The notes below the pieces were generated by a model. The model worked only from the letters and a program-made list of their open reading frames with translations. It did not search any database and was not told the origin of the DNA. Position numbers and translations under genes: made by a program. Source: Portibacter lacus (lineage in GTDB: Bacteria; Bacteroidota; Bacteroidia; Chitinophagales; Saprospiraceae). Taken from it: a stretch of DNA of 34,661 bases. Positions 16,353 through 24,484 of this stretch are shown piece by piece. Within the stretch, counting starts at the first letter, position 1; every line of letters starts with the position of its first letter. Location: the NCBI RefSeq assembly GCF_021533215.1, contig NZ_JAJNKA010000024.1:1-34661 (forward strand), in the 5' to 3' direction.

Positions 16353-17903
16353 ATGTCAGGAATAAAGATACTTTGGGCAGATGATGAGATAGAAATGTTA
16401 AAGCCGCAACTTTTTTTTCTAGAGAAGAAAGGTTACGAAGTTGTTACAGTATCTAATGGCTACGATGCTTTAGATGAGCTCAAAGAAAACAATGACATCG
16501 ATGTCATTTTCCTTGATGAATCTATGCCTGGTATCACTGGGCTTGAAACATTGGCAAAAATAAAAGAAACCTCCCCGAATATTCCAGTAGTAATGATTAC
16601 GAAGAATGAGGCTGAAAATTTAATGGAAGAAGCCATCGGGTCGCAGATAGACGACTACCTTATTAAGCCTGTTAACCCTAATCAGATCCTACTTACATTG
16701 AAAAAAATAGTAGATAACAAGAGGCTTGTTAGTGAGAAAACAGCTTCAGATTATCAGCAAGAATTTAGGAAGATTTTAATGGATATCAATAGTGGTCTGG
16801 ATGTAGAAGGCTGGGTAGAGACGTATCGAAAAATTATCAACTGGGAGCTGAAATTGGATGAATCTGAAGTAGAGCAAATGATGGATATTCTGTCCATGCA
16901 GAAAAATGAAGCGAACAGTGAGTTTTCCAAGTATGTTGTTAGAAACTATGAAAGCTGGCTAAAAGGTGATGGCCCTACAATGTCTAATACGTTAATGCGA
17001 AAGAAAGTTTTCCCAATCCTTGAGGAAAATAAACCTACGGTTATGTTACTTCTTGATAACTTGAGATATGACCAATGGAAGATGATAGAACCCATTTTTA
17101 TGGAGTTATTTAAGAAAGAAGATGAAGATTATTTCTTTTCCATATTACCTACATCCACTCAATACAGTAGGAACGCTATCTTCTCTGGCTTAATGCCACT
17201 TGAAATTCAAAAAATGCATCCTGACTGGTGGTTAAATGACAATGAAGAAGGAGGTAAAAATTTAAAGGAAAAAGAACTATTAGAAGATCAGATTAAGCGG
17301 GTTATGCGTAAGGATATTAAATCTGAATACATAAAGGTTACGAATACCTATTATGGTAAAATGTTAAATGATAATATTCAGAATTATGTACAGAATGACT
17401 TAACAGTAATCGTTTATAACTTTATCGATATGCTATCTCACGCAAGAACAGAAATGGAAGTGCTGAAAGAATTAGTAAGAGATGAAAAAGCATATAGGTC
17501 GTTAACCGTTTCTTGGTTTAAGAACTCGCCACTATGGACCGCATTACAGAAAATAGCCGATAAGGATATTCGATTAGTAGTCACTACTGATCACGGTACG
17601 ATAAGAGTGAACCAACCTTCTCGAGTAGTGGGAGATAGAGAAACAACAACCAATCTTAGGTATAAAGTTGGACGGAACTTAAAGTATGAGAAAAAGGATG
17701 TATTAGAGTCAGTAGATCCGCATAAGTTTGGCCTTCCAAAGCCTAATGTGAGCTCAAGATTTATATTTGCGAAAGCGGATAAGTTTTTCTTATACCCGAA
17801 CAATTACAACTACTATAATAATTTCTATACAGATACTTTCCAGCATGGAGGTATATCACTTGAAGAGATTATTTGTCCAGTTGTCACATTGGTTTCAAAA
17901 TAA
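16353..17903 (+). CDS. porX: PorX-type response regulator with PglZ/alkaline-phosphatase-like effector domain
   Basis: 516 residues. An N-terminal CheY-like receiver (1-120) has the acidic pair DD10-11, phospho-acceptor Asp55 in IFLDESMPG, and Lys105 in LIKP. A helical linker follows, and then a C-terminal PglZ domain of the alkaline-phosphatase superfamily (about 210-516) with MLLLDNLRYDQW, TTDHGTIRV and FQHGGISLEEIICP. This two-part architecture and length match PorX, which with the histidine kinase PorY controls type IX secretion in Porphyromonas and is found across Bacteroidota. No porY is next to it. The start is ATG after an A-rich leader. It is divergent from the HD hydrolase, and a sulfatase follows 71 bp downstream. 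Confidence 0.93.
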   Translation: MSGIKILWADDEIEMLKPQLFFLEKKGYEVVTVSNGYDALDELKENNDIDVIFLDESMPGITGLETLAKIKETSPNIPVVMITKNEAENLMEEAIGSQIDDYLIKPVNPNQILLTLKKIVDNKRLVSEKTASDYQQEFRKILMDINSGLDVEGWVETYRKIINWELKLDESEVEQMMDILSMQKNEANSEFSKYVVRNYESWLKGDGPTMSNTLMRKKVFPILEENKPTVMLLLDNLRYDQWKMIEPIFMELFKKEDEDYFFSILPTSTQYSRNAIFSGLMPLEIQKMHPDWWLNDNEEGGKNLKEKELLEDQIKRVMRKDIKSEYIKVTNTYYGKMLNDNIQNYVQNDLTVIVYNFIDMLSHARTEMEVLKELVRDEKAYRSLTVSWFKNSPLWTALQKIADKDIRLVVTTDHGTIRVNQPSRVVGDRETTTNLRYKVGRNLKYEKKDVLESVDPHKFGLPKPNVSSRFIFAKADKFFLYPNNYNYYNNFYTDTFQHGGISLEEIICPVVTLVSK

Positions 17904-17974
17904 ATTAAACCATCTATTCTATAAAGTGTCAGAAGTAAAGTAATTTCAACGGAACAAAAAAAACCTAGAAAAGC

Positions 17975-19297
17975 ATGAAATTAACATTTAACATGCGTTT
18001 AATATTTCTGACACTTTTATGTAGTACAATTCTCGGAACGGCACAGGAAAAACTACCTAATATCATTTTGATCATGGCTGATGACATGGGATATGAAACG
18101 CTAGGAAGTTCAGGGAGCACGTCCTATTCTACACCTCATCTGGATTCGATGGCGGCGCATGGAATTAGATTTGATAATTGTGTTTCTCAGCCTTTATGCA
18201 CTCCCTCTAGAGTGAAAATAATGACGGGCTTGTATAACTATCGGAATTATGAATACTTCGGACAGCTTAGGACAGAAGAAAAGACCTTTGGTAACTTACT
18301 GAAGGAAAATGGATATGCGACGTGTATAGCTGGAAAATGGCAATTAAATGGGCTCGCTTATACAGATGAAATTAAGGACTGGAATAACAGCAGTAGGCCT
18401 GTTGATTTTGGATTTGAAGAATATTGTCTTTGGCAATTGACACAGCATTCTAGAAAAGGAGGGCGCTATGCTGATCCTCTAATAGAACAAAACGGAAAGC
18501 TACTTGATCGGAATAAGGATGATTATGGTCCAGATATTTTTTGTCAATATATCTTAGATTTCATTGACCGAAAGAAAGATGAGCCATTCTTTATTTACTA
18601 CCCGATGGTGTTAGTTCATGATCCTTTCGTGCCTACACCAGATTCGCCAGAATGGCAAGATGAAACCCTTCGAAATAAAAAGGATACTTCTTTTTTCTCG
18701 GATATGGTAAGTTATACGGATAAGATCGTCGGAAAGATAAATGCTAAACTCGAAGCTTTAGATTTAGCAGATAATACCATCGTAATTTTTACTGGTGATA
18801 ATGGAACTCATCCTTCTATTTATTCGAAAACAAAATCTGGCACTATTCGCGGAGCAAAAGGGAATACAATAACTGCGGGAACACATGTGCCACTAATCGT
18901 GAAATGGGGAGACCAGATAGAAAAACCATTTGTGTATGATGGATTAATCGAGTTCAGTGATTTCTATGCAACTTTCGAGGATCTAGTGGCCAATGAAGTA
19001 AGTGCAGACGGAAAAAGTTTTCTGCCTTTGCTATTAGGTGAGCGTAATTTCACAGATAGAGAAACCGCATTTGTACATTATAATCCGAAATGGGGAAAGA
19101 ATGTTAATCGCTTCAAGAATCAGTTTGTTAGAACGATAGACTACAAGCTTTATCAAGATGGGAAATTCTATAATCTAAAGGAAGATGTTCTTGAGCAGAG
19201 TCCAATTCAAGATGGAGCAATGACCGCGGAAGAAGCTAAGATTAGAACAGCACTGGAAAAAGAGATGTCTAAGCATCCGAAATGGGAAGTAGAGTGA
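17975..19297 (+). CDS. Secreted S1-type sulfatase
   Basis: 440 residues with a signal peptide (about 1-23, LIFLTLLCSTILGTAQ), so it is exported to the periplasm or beyond. The sulfatase fold is marked by IILIMADDMGYETLG (metal-binding Asp36-Asp37), the formylglycine site CTPSR with Cys75, AGKWQLNG, and FTGDNGTH. The Cys must be oxidised to formylglycine by a maturase that is not in the window. The substrate is not predictable from one gene; it could be a sulfated polysaccharide or another sulfate or phosphate ester. No T9SS sorting domain or lipobox is seen, and no SusC/D pair or glycoside hydrolase is adjacent, so it is not in an obvious polysaccharide locus. Confidence 0.9.
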   Translation: MKLTFNMRLIFLTLLCSTILGTAQEKLPNIILIMADDMGYETLGSSGSTSYSTPHLDSMAAHGIRFDNCVSQPLCTPSRVKIMTGLYNYRNYEYFGQLRTEEKTFGNLLKENGYATCIAGKWQLNGLAYTDEIKDWNNSSRPVDFGFEEYCLWQLTQHSRKGGRYADPLIEQNGKLLDRNKDDYGPDIFCQYILDFIDRKKDEPFFIYYPMVLVHDPFVPTPDSPEWQDETLRNKKDTSFFSDMVSYTDKIVGKINAKLEALDLADNTIVIFTGDNGTHPSIYSKTKSGTIRGAKGNTITAGTHVPLIVKWGDQIEKPFVYDGLIEFSDFYATFEDLVANEVSADGKSFLPLLLGERNFTDRETAFVHYNPKWGKNVNRFKNQFVRTIDYKLYQDGKFYNLKEDVLEQSPIQDGAMTAEEAKIRTALEKEMSKHPKWEVE

Positions 19298-19341
19298 AGA
19301 AATATATCTTAATACTTTTCTAGTAACAATAGGTTTAGAGG

Positions 19342-20712
19342 TTACATTTTATCATTATGCTCGATCAGATCATTGTTTATCAATTTCTTAGTGATAAGAT
19401 GGAACCTGATAATCAGCATAATGGCAGAAGCGGTAAGCGATATCAATAATCCATACCAGAGACCGCTTGTTCCTAATGAAGTGTGGAAACCTAAATAATA
19501 ACAAACTGGAAAGCCAATAACCCAGTAGGCAATGAAAGTAATAATCATAGGTTTTTTAACATCCTGTAATCCTCTTAATCCACCTAATACTACTGCTTGA
19601 AACCCATCGGACAATTGAAAAAGTCCAGCAACGACTATTAGTGAAGATGCAATCGAGACAACTTCTATATTGTCAATATATATCCATGGTAAAAGGTCCT
19701 TGGTTAAAATAAACCCAATGGCAAAAAACGCATCAATTACAATCATTAGTAAAAAAATAGAAAAGCCAATTCTACGAAGCGCTTTATAATTCTTCAGCCC
19801 TTTTTGATTTCCAACTCGTACAGTCGCTGTTACGCCAAGCCCTACCGCAATCATGAAGGTCATCGAGGCTAGATTTAGCGCAATCTGATTAGCAGCTTGT
19901 TCATTCACTCCTAGCATGCCAGCCATTAACACAACTGCAGTAAATATGGATACTTCGAAGAACATTTGCAGAGCTGTAGGATAGCCTAAGTTATAGATTT
20001 TCGCAAGCATTTTTTTACTAATATTAGCAAAAGAAAATTTCCTTAGAAATGGCTTAAATGCCTTTCTCGTTCTAAAAATGTAGATGAAGAATACAACCAT
20101 AAATACCCTAGATACTAATGTGCCTATTCCAGCGCCTACGATCTCAAGTCTAGGGAAGAACCAATGACCATAAATAAGGAAGTAATTCAATACCACATTG
20201 ATGATATTAGCCACGATGGTAGCTTGCATTGCAAATTTAGTCAAGGACAAACCATCAGCAAATTGTTTGAATCCCTGAAAAATAAGTAGAGGTATAAGGG
20301 ATAATGATATTACTTGAAAATAGGGGATTGCGAGAGTGACAACTTCTTCAGGTTGATCCATCCATTTCATAATGGGTTGTATGAAAAGCATTGCGATGAA
20401 CAATACGATTCCTAATATGAATGACATCAGCACTCCGTGTTCTAGAACAGCTCGACCTCGTTTTAAATCTTTAGCTCCGTCTGCTTCTGCTATCAAAGGA
20501 GTAATTGCAAATGTGAAACCTATACCAAGGGAGAGGGCAATAAATAGAATGCTATTCGCTAGTGATACGGCTGCTAAAGGTGCTGCTCCTAATCGACCTA
20601 CCATGATGTTATCTGCAAGCCCAACAAAAACCTGACCTAGCTGTCCTAACATCACGGGGTACGCGATCGTTAAGTTCTGTTTGAATTCCGATGTGTAGCT
20701 ATTTAAATTCAA
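19342..20712 (-). CDS. MATE-family multidrug/sodium antiporter
   Basis: 456 residues with about 12 hydrophobic segments in two homologous halves, an inner-membrane transporter. The N-terminal half starts TIAYPVMLGQLGQVFVGLADNIMVGRLG, in which the PVMLGQLGQV stretch and D-x-x-M-V-G are typical of NorM/MATE proteins. The C-terminal half repeats the pattern (ALQMFFEVSIFTAVVLMAG). These proteins expel cationic compounds in exchange for Na+ or H+. The substrate is not predictable. The ATG start is 11 bp downstream of the inferred start point of the nearer of two tatattcg boxes. It converges with the sulfatase gene across a 44-bp gap. Confidence 0.93.
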   Translation of the reverse strand: MNLNSYTSEFKQNLTIAYPVMLGQLGQVFVGLADNIMVGRLGAAPLAAVSLANSILFIALSLGIGFTFAITPLIAEADGAKDLKRGRAVLEHGVLMSFILGIVLFIAMLFIQPIMKWMDQPEEVVTLAIPYFQVISLSLIPLLIFQGFKQFADGLSLTKFAMQATIVANIINVVLNYFLIYGHWFFPRLEIVGAGIGTLVSRVFMVVFFIYIFRTRKAFKPFLRKFSFANISKKMLAKIYNLGYPTALQMFFEVSIFTAVVLMAGMLGVNEQAANQIALNLASMTFMIAVGLGVTATVRVGNQKGLKNYKALRRIGFSIFLLMIVIDAFFAIGFILTKDLLPWIYIDNIEVVSIASSLIVVAGLFQLSDGFQAVVLGGLRGLQDVKKPMIITFIAYWVIGFPVCYYLGFHTSLGTSGLWYGLLISLTASAIMLIIRFHLITKKLINNDLIEHNDKM

Positions 20713-20875
20713 GATTCTATTTAAGCTGCGAATATATAGTTTCTTAGCGATAGTGGATTCACTTACTAACCTACTTTTAAGTTCTGTTAGAAAAATAGCA
20801 GATTTGGTATAGGTATAGAAAAAGATAGCTGCGAATATACCTTTAGAATAAGCTTTTAGATACGCTAGGATAGTA
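20713..20875 (-). promoter_or_regulatory. MATE upstream region with a duplicated 13-bp box
   Basis: The 13-mer agctgcgaatata occurs at 20724-20736 and again at 20827-20839, 103 bp apart. Read on the minus strand it gives tatattcg, one base from the TAnnTTTG -7 consensus, followed by cagct. The two may be tandem promoters for the MATE gene, or one promoter and one operator. No TTG is found at either -33 position. Confidence 0.4.
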
Positions 20876-21334
20876 TTAAGCGTTTTCTTTATCTATTAAG
20901 TGCTCGAATAATTCTTTATGCCCATTTATAAAGAATTCATAGTTCTTATAACTAGGTATAAATGTTATTCTATTGCCAAGACTTCCTTTAGAATTCAGGT
21001 GTATCACGATCAATTTAAAAATACCATAATTCTGCTCGTCGATCTTCTGAATATTAGAATAATCATAAGCATATGTTTTCATATAATTACTGGCATAAAA
21101 TTTCTCTGGTCCCATATCCACTCTTAGCAATTTCATGAAGGTGAAATAAAGAAATAACCCGAATAAAATATACATTATAACATAGCCAGTTCTAAACTGC
21201 CAAGACCCCATAAAAGGTATCTTGTCAGGATCTATCAGAAAGATAGCGACCAAGAATGAAGTGAAAAATACAAACCAAAATGTAGGTATAAATATTTTCA
21301 GGAATATGGTTATATTATTGGATACTCTTCTCAA
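20876..21334 (-). CDS. Small membrane protein of unknown function
   Basis: 152 residues; I do not recognise the family. Two hydrophobic helices are clear (about 8-34 and 50-70), followed by a soluble C-terminal part of alternating strands. The topology of two helices and a small beta domain resembles bacterial PH-like membrane proteins, but I see no diagnostic motif. The start is TTG, and it overlaps the tatC stop as TTGA; the next in-frame ATG (residue 42) would delete the first membrane helix, so TTG is preferred. The overlap means it is probably translated from the tatC transcript. Confidence 0.65.
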   Translation of the reverse strand: MRRVSNNITIFLKIFIPTFWFVFFTSFLVAIFLIDPDKIPFMGSWQFRTGYVIMYILFGLFLYFTFMKLLRVDMGPEKFYASNYMKTYAYDYSNIQKIDEQNYGIFKLIVIHLNSKGSLGNRITFIPSYKNYEFFINGHKELFEHLIDKENA

Positions 21335-22161
21335 TCGTCTAGGTCAGGTTGAACGCGTTTAGAAATAACAATACTTATCTCATATAAGATATAAACTGGG
21401 ATACCAATTAAAAATTGAGTAACGATATCAGGAGGTGTTATTACTGCTGCCAATATTAAGATCACAACTATAGAGTGTTTTCTGTATTTCTTCATGAATT
21501 CAGGGGTTACTAGCCCGATTTTAGAAAGGAAATACACAACTACTGGGAGTTCGAAAACAATTCCAGTAGGAAGCGTGAACATCGTCATATAACTAACGTA
21601 AGATGCTAATGAAGTGGAATTGTTTACATCGACTCCTACAGAATAATTACCAAGAAAATTAAGTGCAAATGGAGCAATGACATAATATCCGAATGTTACA
21701 CCCATTAAAAAGAGCATAGAACAAATAAATACAATACCTCTTGCATGCTTTTGCTCCTTAGCATATAAACCTGGTTTTACAAAACGCCAAATTTCCCAGA
21801 ATACATATGGGAAAGCACAGATAAGGCCAAGTATTGCCGATGTTTTTATGTGGACAAGAAATTGCTCACCTAGTAATCGAGGGATGATTTCAAGGTTAGG
21901 TGGAGAGAAACACATCGATTCTCCTAAAGAACAGAAAAAACGGAATGTAGGAAACCATTCATTCATTGGTCCCATAATAATAGTGTCAAAAACAAAAGAC
22001 TTGGCGCCAAAAATTACTATTGCGAAAACGAAAATCGCCACAACAGATCTTAGTATATGCCATCTTAATTGTTCCAAGTGATCTAAAAATCCCATTTCCG
22101 CTTCTACTTCTGCGGGTTTTAGCTCTTTGCTCTTCTCTTTCCTTTTAAATATTTTTTTCAT
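21331..22161 (-). CDS. tatC: Sec-independent protein translocase subunit TatC
   Basis: 276 residues with six membrane segments. TatC is the receptor core of the twin-arginine pathway and binds the RR signal peptides of folded exported proteins. Seen: the N-terminal EAEMGFLDHLEQLRWHILRS, which is the amphipathic lead typical of TatC; FPYVFWEIWRFVKPGLYAKE (conserved Glu and PGL in the first periplasmic and cytoplasmic loops); and FELPVVVYFL. A charged tail precedes the amphipathic lead. No tatA/B gene is present in the window. The stop overlaps the start of the small membrane protein. It is divergent from the CaCA antiporter. Confidence 0.95.
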   Translation of the reverse strand: MKKIFKRKEKSKELKPAEVEAEMGFLDHLEQLRWHILRSVVAIFVFAIVIFGAKSFVFDTIIMGPMNEWFPTFRFFCSLGESMCFSPPNLEIIPRLLGEQFLVHIKTSAILGLICAFPYVFWEIWRFVKPGLYAKEQKHARGIVFICSMLFLMGVTFGYYVIAPFALNFLGNYSVGVDVNNSTSLASYVSYMTMFTLPTGIVFELPVVVYFLSKIGLVTPEFMKKYRKHSIVVILILAAVITPPDIVTQFLIGIPVYILYEISIVISKRVQPDLDD

Positions 22162-22168
22162 CGGTACG

Positions 22169-22176
22169 CAAATTTA
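22169..22176 (-). promoter_or_regulatory. -7 box for tatC
   Basis: taaatttg on the minus strand matches TAnnTTTG. It is only 7 bases before the ATG at 22161, so the transcript would be nearly leaderless if this box is used. Confidence 0.4.
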
Positions 22177-22240
22177 CATCTATAAGTTAAATATTTTAGT
22201 GAAAAAAAAGTTTTCTACAGATGTATAAGTTAATTTGGTA

Positions 22241-22248
22241 TATTTTTG
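22241..22248 (+). promoter_or_regulatory. -7 box for the CaCA antiporter gene
   Basis: tatttttg matches TAnnTTTG and lies 15 bases before the GTG start at 22264. The implied leader is under 10 bases. The -33 position has no clear TTG. Confidence 0.4.
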
Positions 22249-22263
22249 CTCGAAATATAACAC

Positions 22264-23187
22264 GTGGACCTATTTATTAATATTTTAATTTTTGCTGTAA
22301 GTTTAGGAGTTTTGCTCAAAGCTTCTGATTTTTTTGTGGAATCTGCAGAGAGAATTGGATTATCATTAGGGATATCTCCATTCATAATTGGAGTAACCAT
22401 TGTTGCATTTGGAACCTCATTACCTGAGTTGGCTACATCTATTGCCGCCGTATTTTCAGGGTCTTCTGAAATTGTTATTGGAAATGTAATTGGTTCTAAT
22501 GTTACAAATATTTTATTGGTATTAGGAATAACAGCAATTGTAGCGAAAAGGATTGTGATGGATTTCGATATTATGGATATAGAAATGCCCTTGCTGGTTG
22601 CATCTGCATTTTTCTTATATTTTGTATTGTCCGATAATCAAGTTACAATTTATGAATCCATTTTATTTTTAGTTGCATTAGTTGTCTTCCTTATGAATTC
22701 ATTTGGCCAGACAAAAGAGAGCAACGATAAGCCTGCATTCGCAATAAGGGATTTATTGATTCTCATTGCTGCTGGTGTAGCAGTATATTTGGGAGCTAAT
22801 TATACGATTTTTGCTATAGACAAAATTGCTACACAATTAGGAGTAAACCAAGATTTCATAGCACTATCTGTTTTGGCATTGGGAACATCTTTACCTGAAG
22901 TAGTGGTTAGTATTGCGGCCGCTAGAAAAGGAAAGCCGGGCATTGCAGTCGGTAACGTTCTTGGTTCTAATATCTTTAATACCTATGCAGTAGTCGGCAT
23001 CCCTAGTCTATTTGGAAATTTAGTTATTCCAGAAAGTACGAATAACTTTAGTTTGCCATTCATGGTCGGTGTCACGATCCTTTTTGCTATCGCTTGTATA
23101 AGCAAGCGAATTAACAGATGGGAAGGTGTAATGCTTGTTATTTTCTATATCTATTTCATTTTCGAATTAGCTAAAGATATGTTCTAA
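22264..23187 (+). CDS. CaCA-family Ca2+(Na+)/H+ exchanger, YrbG type
   Basis: 307 residues, nearly all hydrophobic, with about 10 membrane helices in two repeats. Each repeat carries the alpha-motif of the superfamily: GTSLPE at residues 50-55 and at 207-212, followed by VIGNVIGSNVTNI and VGNVLGSNIFN. The pair of conserved Glu residues forms the ion-binding site in the family. It probably exchanges Ca2+ or Na+ at the inner membrane; ion specificity is not visible. The start is GTG, chosen because MDLFINILIFAVSLG leads directly into the first helix. Its end is 14 bp from the converging barrel-protein gene. Confidence 0.92.
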   Translation: MDLFINILIFAVSLGVLLKASDFFVESAERIGLSLGISPFIIGVTIVAFGTSLPELATSIAAVFSGSSEIVIGNVIGSNVTNILLVLGITAIVAKRIVMDFDIMDIEMPLLVASAFFLYFVLSDNQVTIYESILFLVALVVFLMNSFGQTKESNDKPAFAIRDLLILIAAGVAVYLGANYTIFAIDKIATQLGVNQDFIALSVLALGTSLPEVVVSIAAARKGKPGIAVGNVLGSNIFNTYAVVGIPSLFGNLVIPESTNNFSLPFMVGVTILFAIACISKRINRWEGVMLVIFYIYFIFELAKDMF

Positions 23188-23201
23188 TAATACAAGCTAT
23201 C

Positions 23202-24050
23202 TTAGAACTCATAGACGAAGCCTGTACTTACGGTAATAAAATGTAGCCAGTTTCTTGTATAACCATCTCCTGGACCGCTGTCATCAGAACTTGTTCCTAC
23301 GGCTCCTCCTCCTAAATACCTAACATTTAAAAATGTATTCACATGATTTTCAATTTTATAGCCTGCTCGTACACTTGCATCCAATATGGCACCTACGATT
23401 TCATTTGTACTTCCGTTTAGATAACTAACTGGTGCATAAATTCCATCTGCTTCTATTTCTCCATAAAAACGATCAGTGAAATTAGATCTACCTCTTATTT
23501 TTAAAGCTGGAACAATACCAATATCGGTATTCGTCCTGAACCTTTCACCGTCAGTTGACTCGAAAGAAATTGTAGCATTTCTTATTTGTATAGTACCACC
23601 AATACCAAAACTGTATTTTTCATTATCACTTAATAGCTCTCTCATATAACTCAACCTATAAAATGGAAAGTTGTATAGGAAATCTACTCCACTGCCGGCT
23701 GGATATGTTAGATTATCTACGATAAGATCTTCAGACAGTAAAGCTGTAGTTTTAATAGTTAATGGCTGATATAAAAATACGAAGGTATTTTTTTTCTTGA
23801 ATTCTAATTCTAAAGAAAGACGAGTGACTGGAAATAATGTATTTTGACCACCTTCTTTTACATAGTTTAAATAAGTCCCATTTTGTCCAAATTGAATTTT
23901 ATGATCTAGAACACCGAGAAAGCCAATTTCAGCAACGGCGCTTAACTTTATTTGATCATCATTCGAGTAAATAGAAATTTCATCTTGAGCTGATATCCTT
24001 CCCAAGCTTAACATAATTAAAAGGTATAAAATGTAATTAACTTTTCTCAT
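23202..24050 (-). CDS. Outer-membrane beta-barrel protein of unknown function
   Basis: 282 residues from the ATG at 24050; an upstream in-frame GTG (24083) would add 11 polar residues before the signal peptide and is not preferred. The signal peptide is MRKVNYILYLLIMLSLGRISAQ. The mature part has alternating strands of about 10 residues (KIQFGQNG, LSLELEFKKKNTFVFLYQP, HFITVSTGFVYEF) and ends in aromatic Phe, the usual signature for insertion into the outer membrane. The number of strands suggests a barrel of perhaps 10-12. I do not recognise the subfamily. It is divergent from ybaB, and a palindrome lies between the two genes. Confidence 0.75.
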   Translation of the reverse strand: MRKVNYILYLLIMLSLGRISAQDEISIYSNDDQIKLSAVAEIGFLGVLDHKIQFGQNGTYLNYVKEGGQNTLFPVTRLSLELEFKKKNTFVFLYQPLTIKTTALLSEDLIVDNLTYPAGSGVDFLYNFPFYRLSYMRELLSDNEKYSFGIGGTIQIRNATISFESTDGERFRTNTDIGIVPALKIRGRSNFTDRFYGEIEADGIYAPVSYLNGSTNEIVGAILDASVRAGYKIENHVNTFLNVRYLGGGAVGTSSDDSGPGDGYTRNWLHFITVSTGFVYEF

Positions 24051-24098
24051 TGAATATTTTTCTATTATAATATTATAATTCACTAAAAGTTCGAAATT

Positions 24099-24122
24099 GA
24101 ATATTTCAAAATTTGAAAATTC
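24099..24122. promoter_or_regulatory. Palindromic operator-like site between the barrel gene and ybaB
   Basis: A perfect odd-centre palindrome, tttcaaa-a-tttgaaa (24104-24118), is extended by gaat on the left (24099-24102) and attc on the right (24119-24122), with one unpaired base. It lies in the 122-bp divergent region, where a dimeric repressor could control both genes. The regulator is unknown. Confidence 0.4.
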
Positions 24123-24149
24123 ATAATCCGCGAATTAATTTAAAAGCCT

Positions 24150-24157
24150 TACTTTTG
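24150..24157 (+). promoter_or_regulatory. -7 box of the ybaB cluster
   Basis: tacttttg matches TAnnTTTG, 15 bases before the ybaB ATG. No TTG lies at the standard -33 spacing; the nearest tttg (24112-24115) is 34 bp away. Confidence 0.45.
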
Positions 24158-24172
24158 ATAAAAAATTAAAAG

Positions 24173-24484
24173 ATGTTTGGAGACTTAATGGGTAATATGG
24201 AGGAGAAGCAGAAAGCACTCCAGGAGAAATTATCTCAGATAGAAGTTGAGGCTAATTCAGGTGATGGAGCAGTCGTGGCGAAAGTGAATGGCAACAAAGA
24301 ATTGTTAAATATTAAAATTGATCAAAATAAAATAAGCCTCAATGATGTTGAAGAACTTGAGGATTTAGTTTTAATTGCTGTAAATCGTGCATTATCTGAA
24401 GCAGGTACTAAAGCGGAAGCTGAATCTCAATCTTTAATTAGTGACATGCTACCTCCTGGGTTAGGAGGCTTATTTGGTTCGTAA
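24173..24484 (+). CDS. YbaB/EbfC nucleoid-associated protein
   Basis: 103 residues, full length for the family. These are small dimeric tweezers-shaped DNA-binding proteins that coat the nucleoid. Seen: N-terminal MFGDLMGNMEEKQKALQEKLSQIEVEA (long helix), the central GAVVAKVNGNKELLNIKID strand block, and LEDLVLIAVNRALSEAGTKAE with the C-terminal SDMLPPGLGGLFGS tail. In many bacteria the gene sits next to dnaX and recR, but not here. Instead the stop TAA is followed at once by the ATG of the LamG/T9SS protein, so the two are almost certainly co-transcribed. Confidence 0.92.
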   Translation: MFGDLMGNMEEKQKALQEKLSQIEVEANSGDGAVVAKVNGNKELLNIKIDQNKISLNDVEELEDLVLIAVNRALSEAGTKAEAESQSLISDMLPPGLGGLFGS

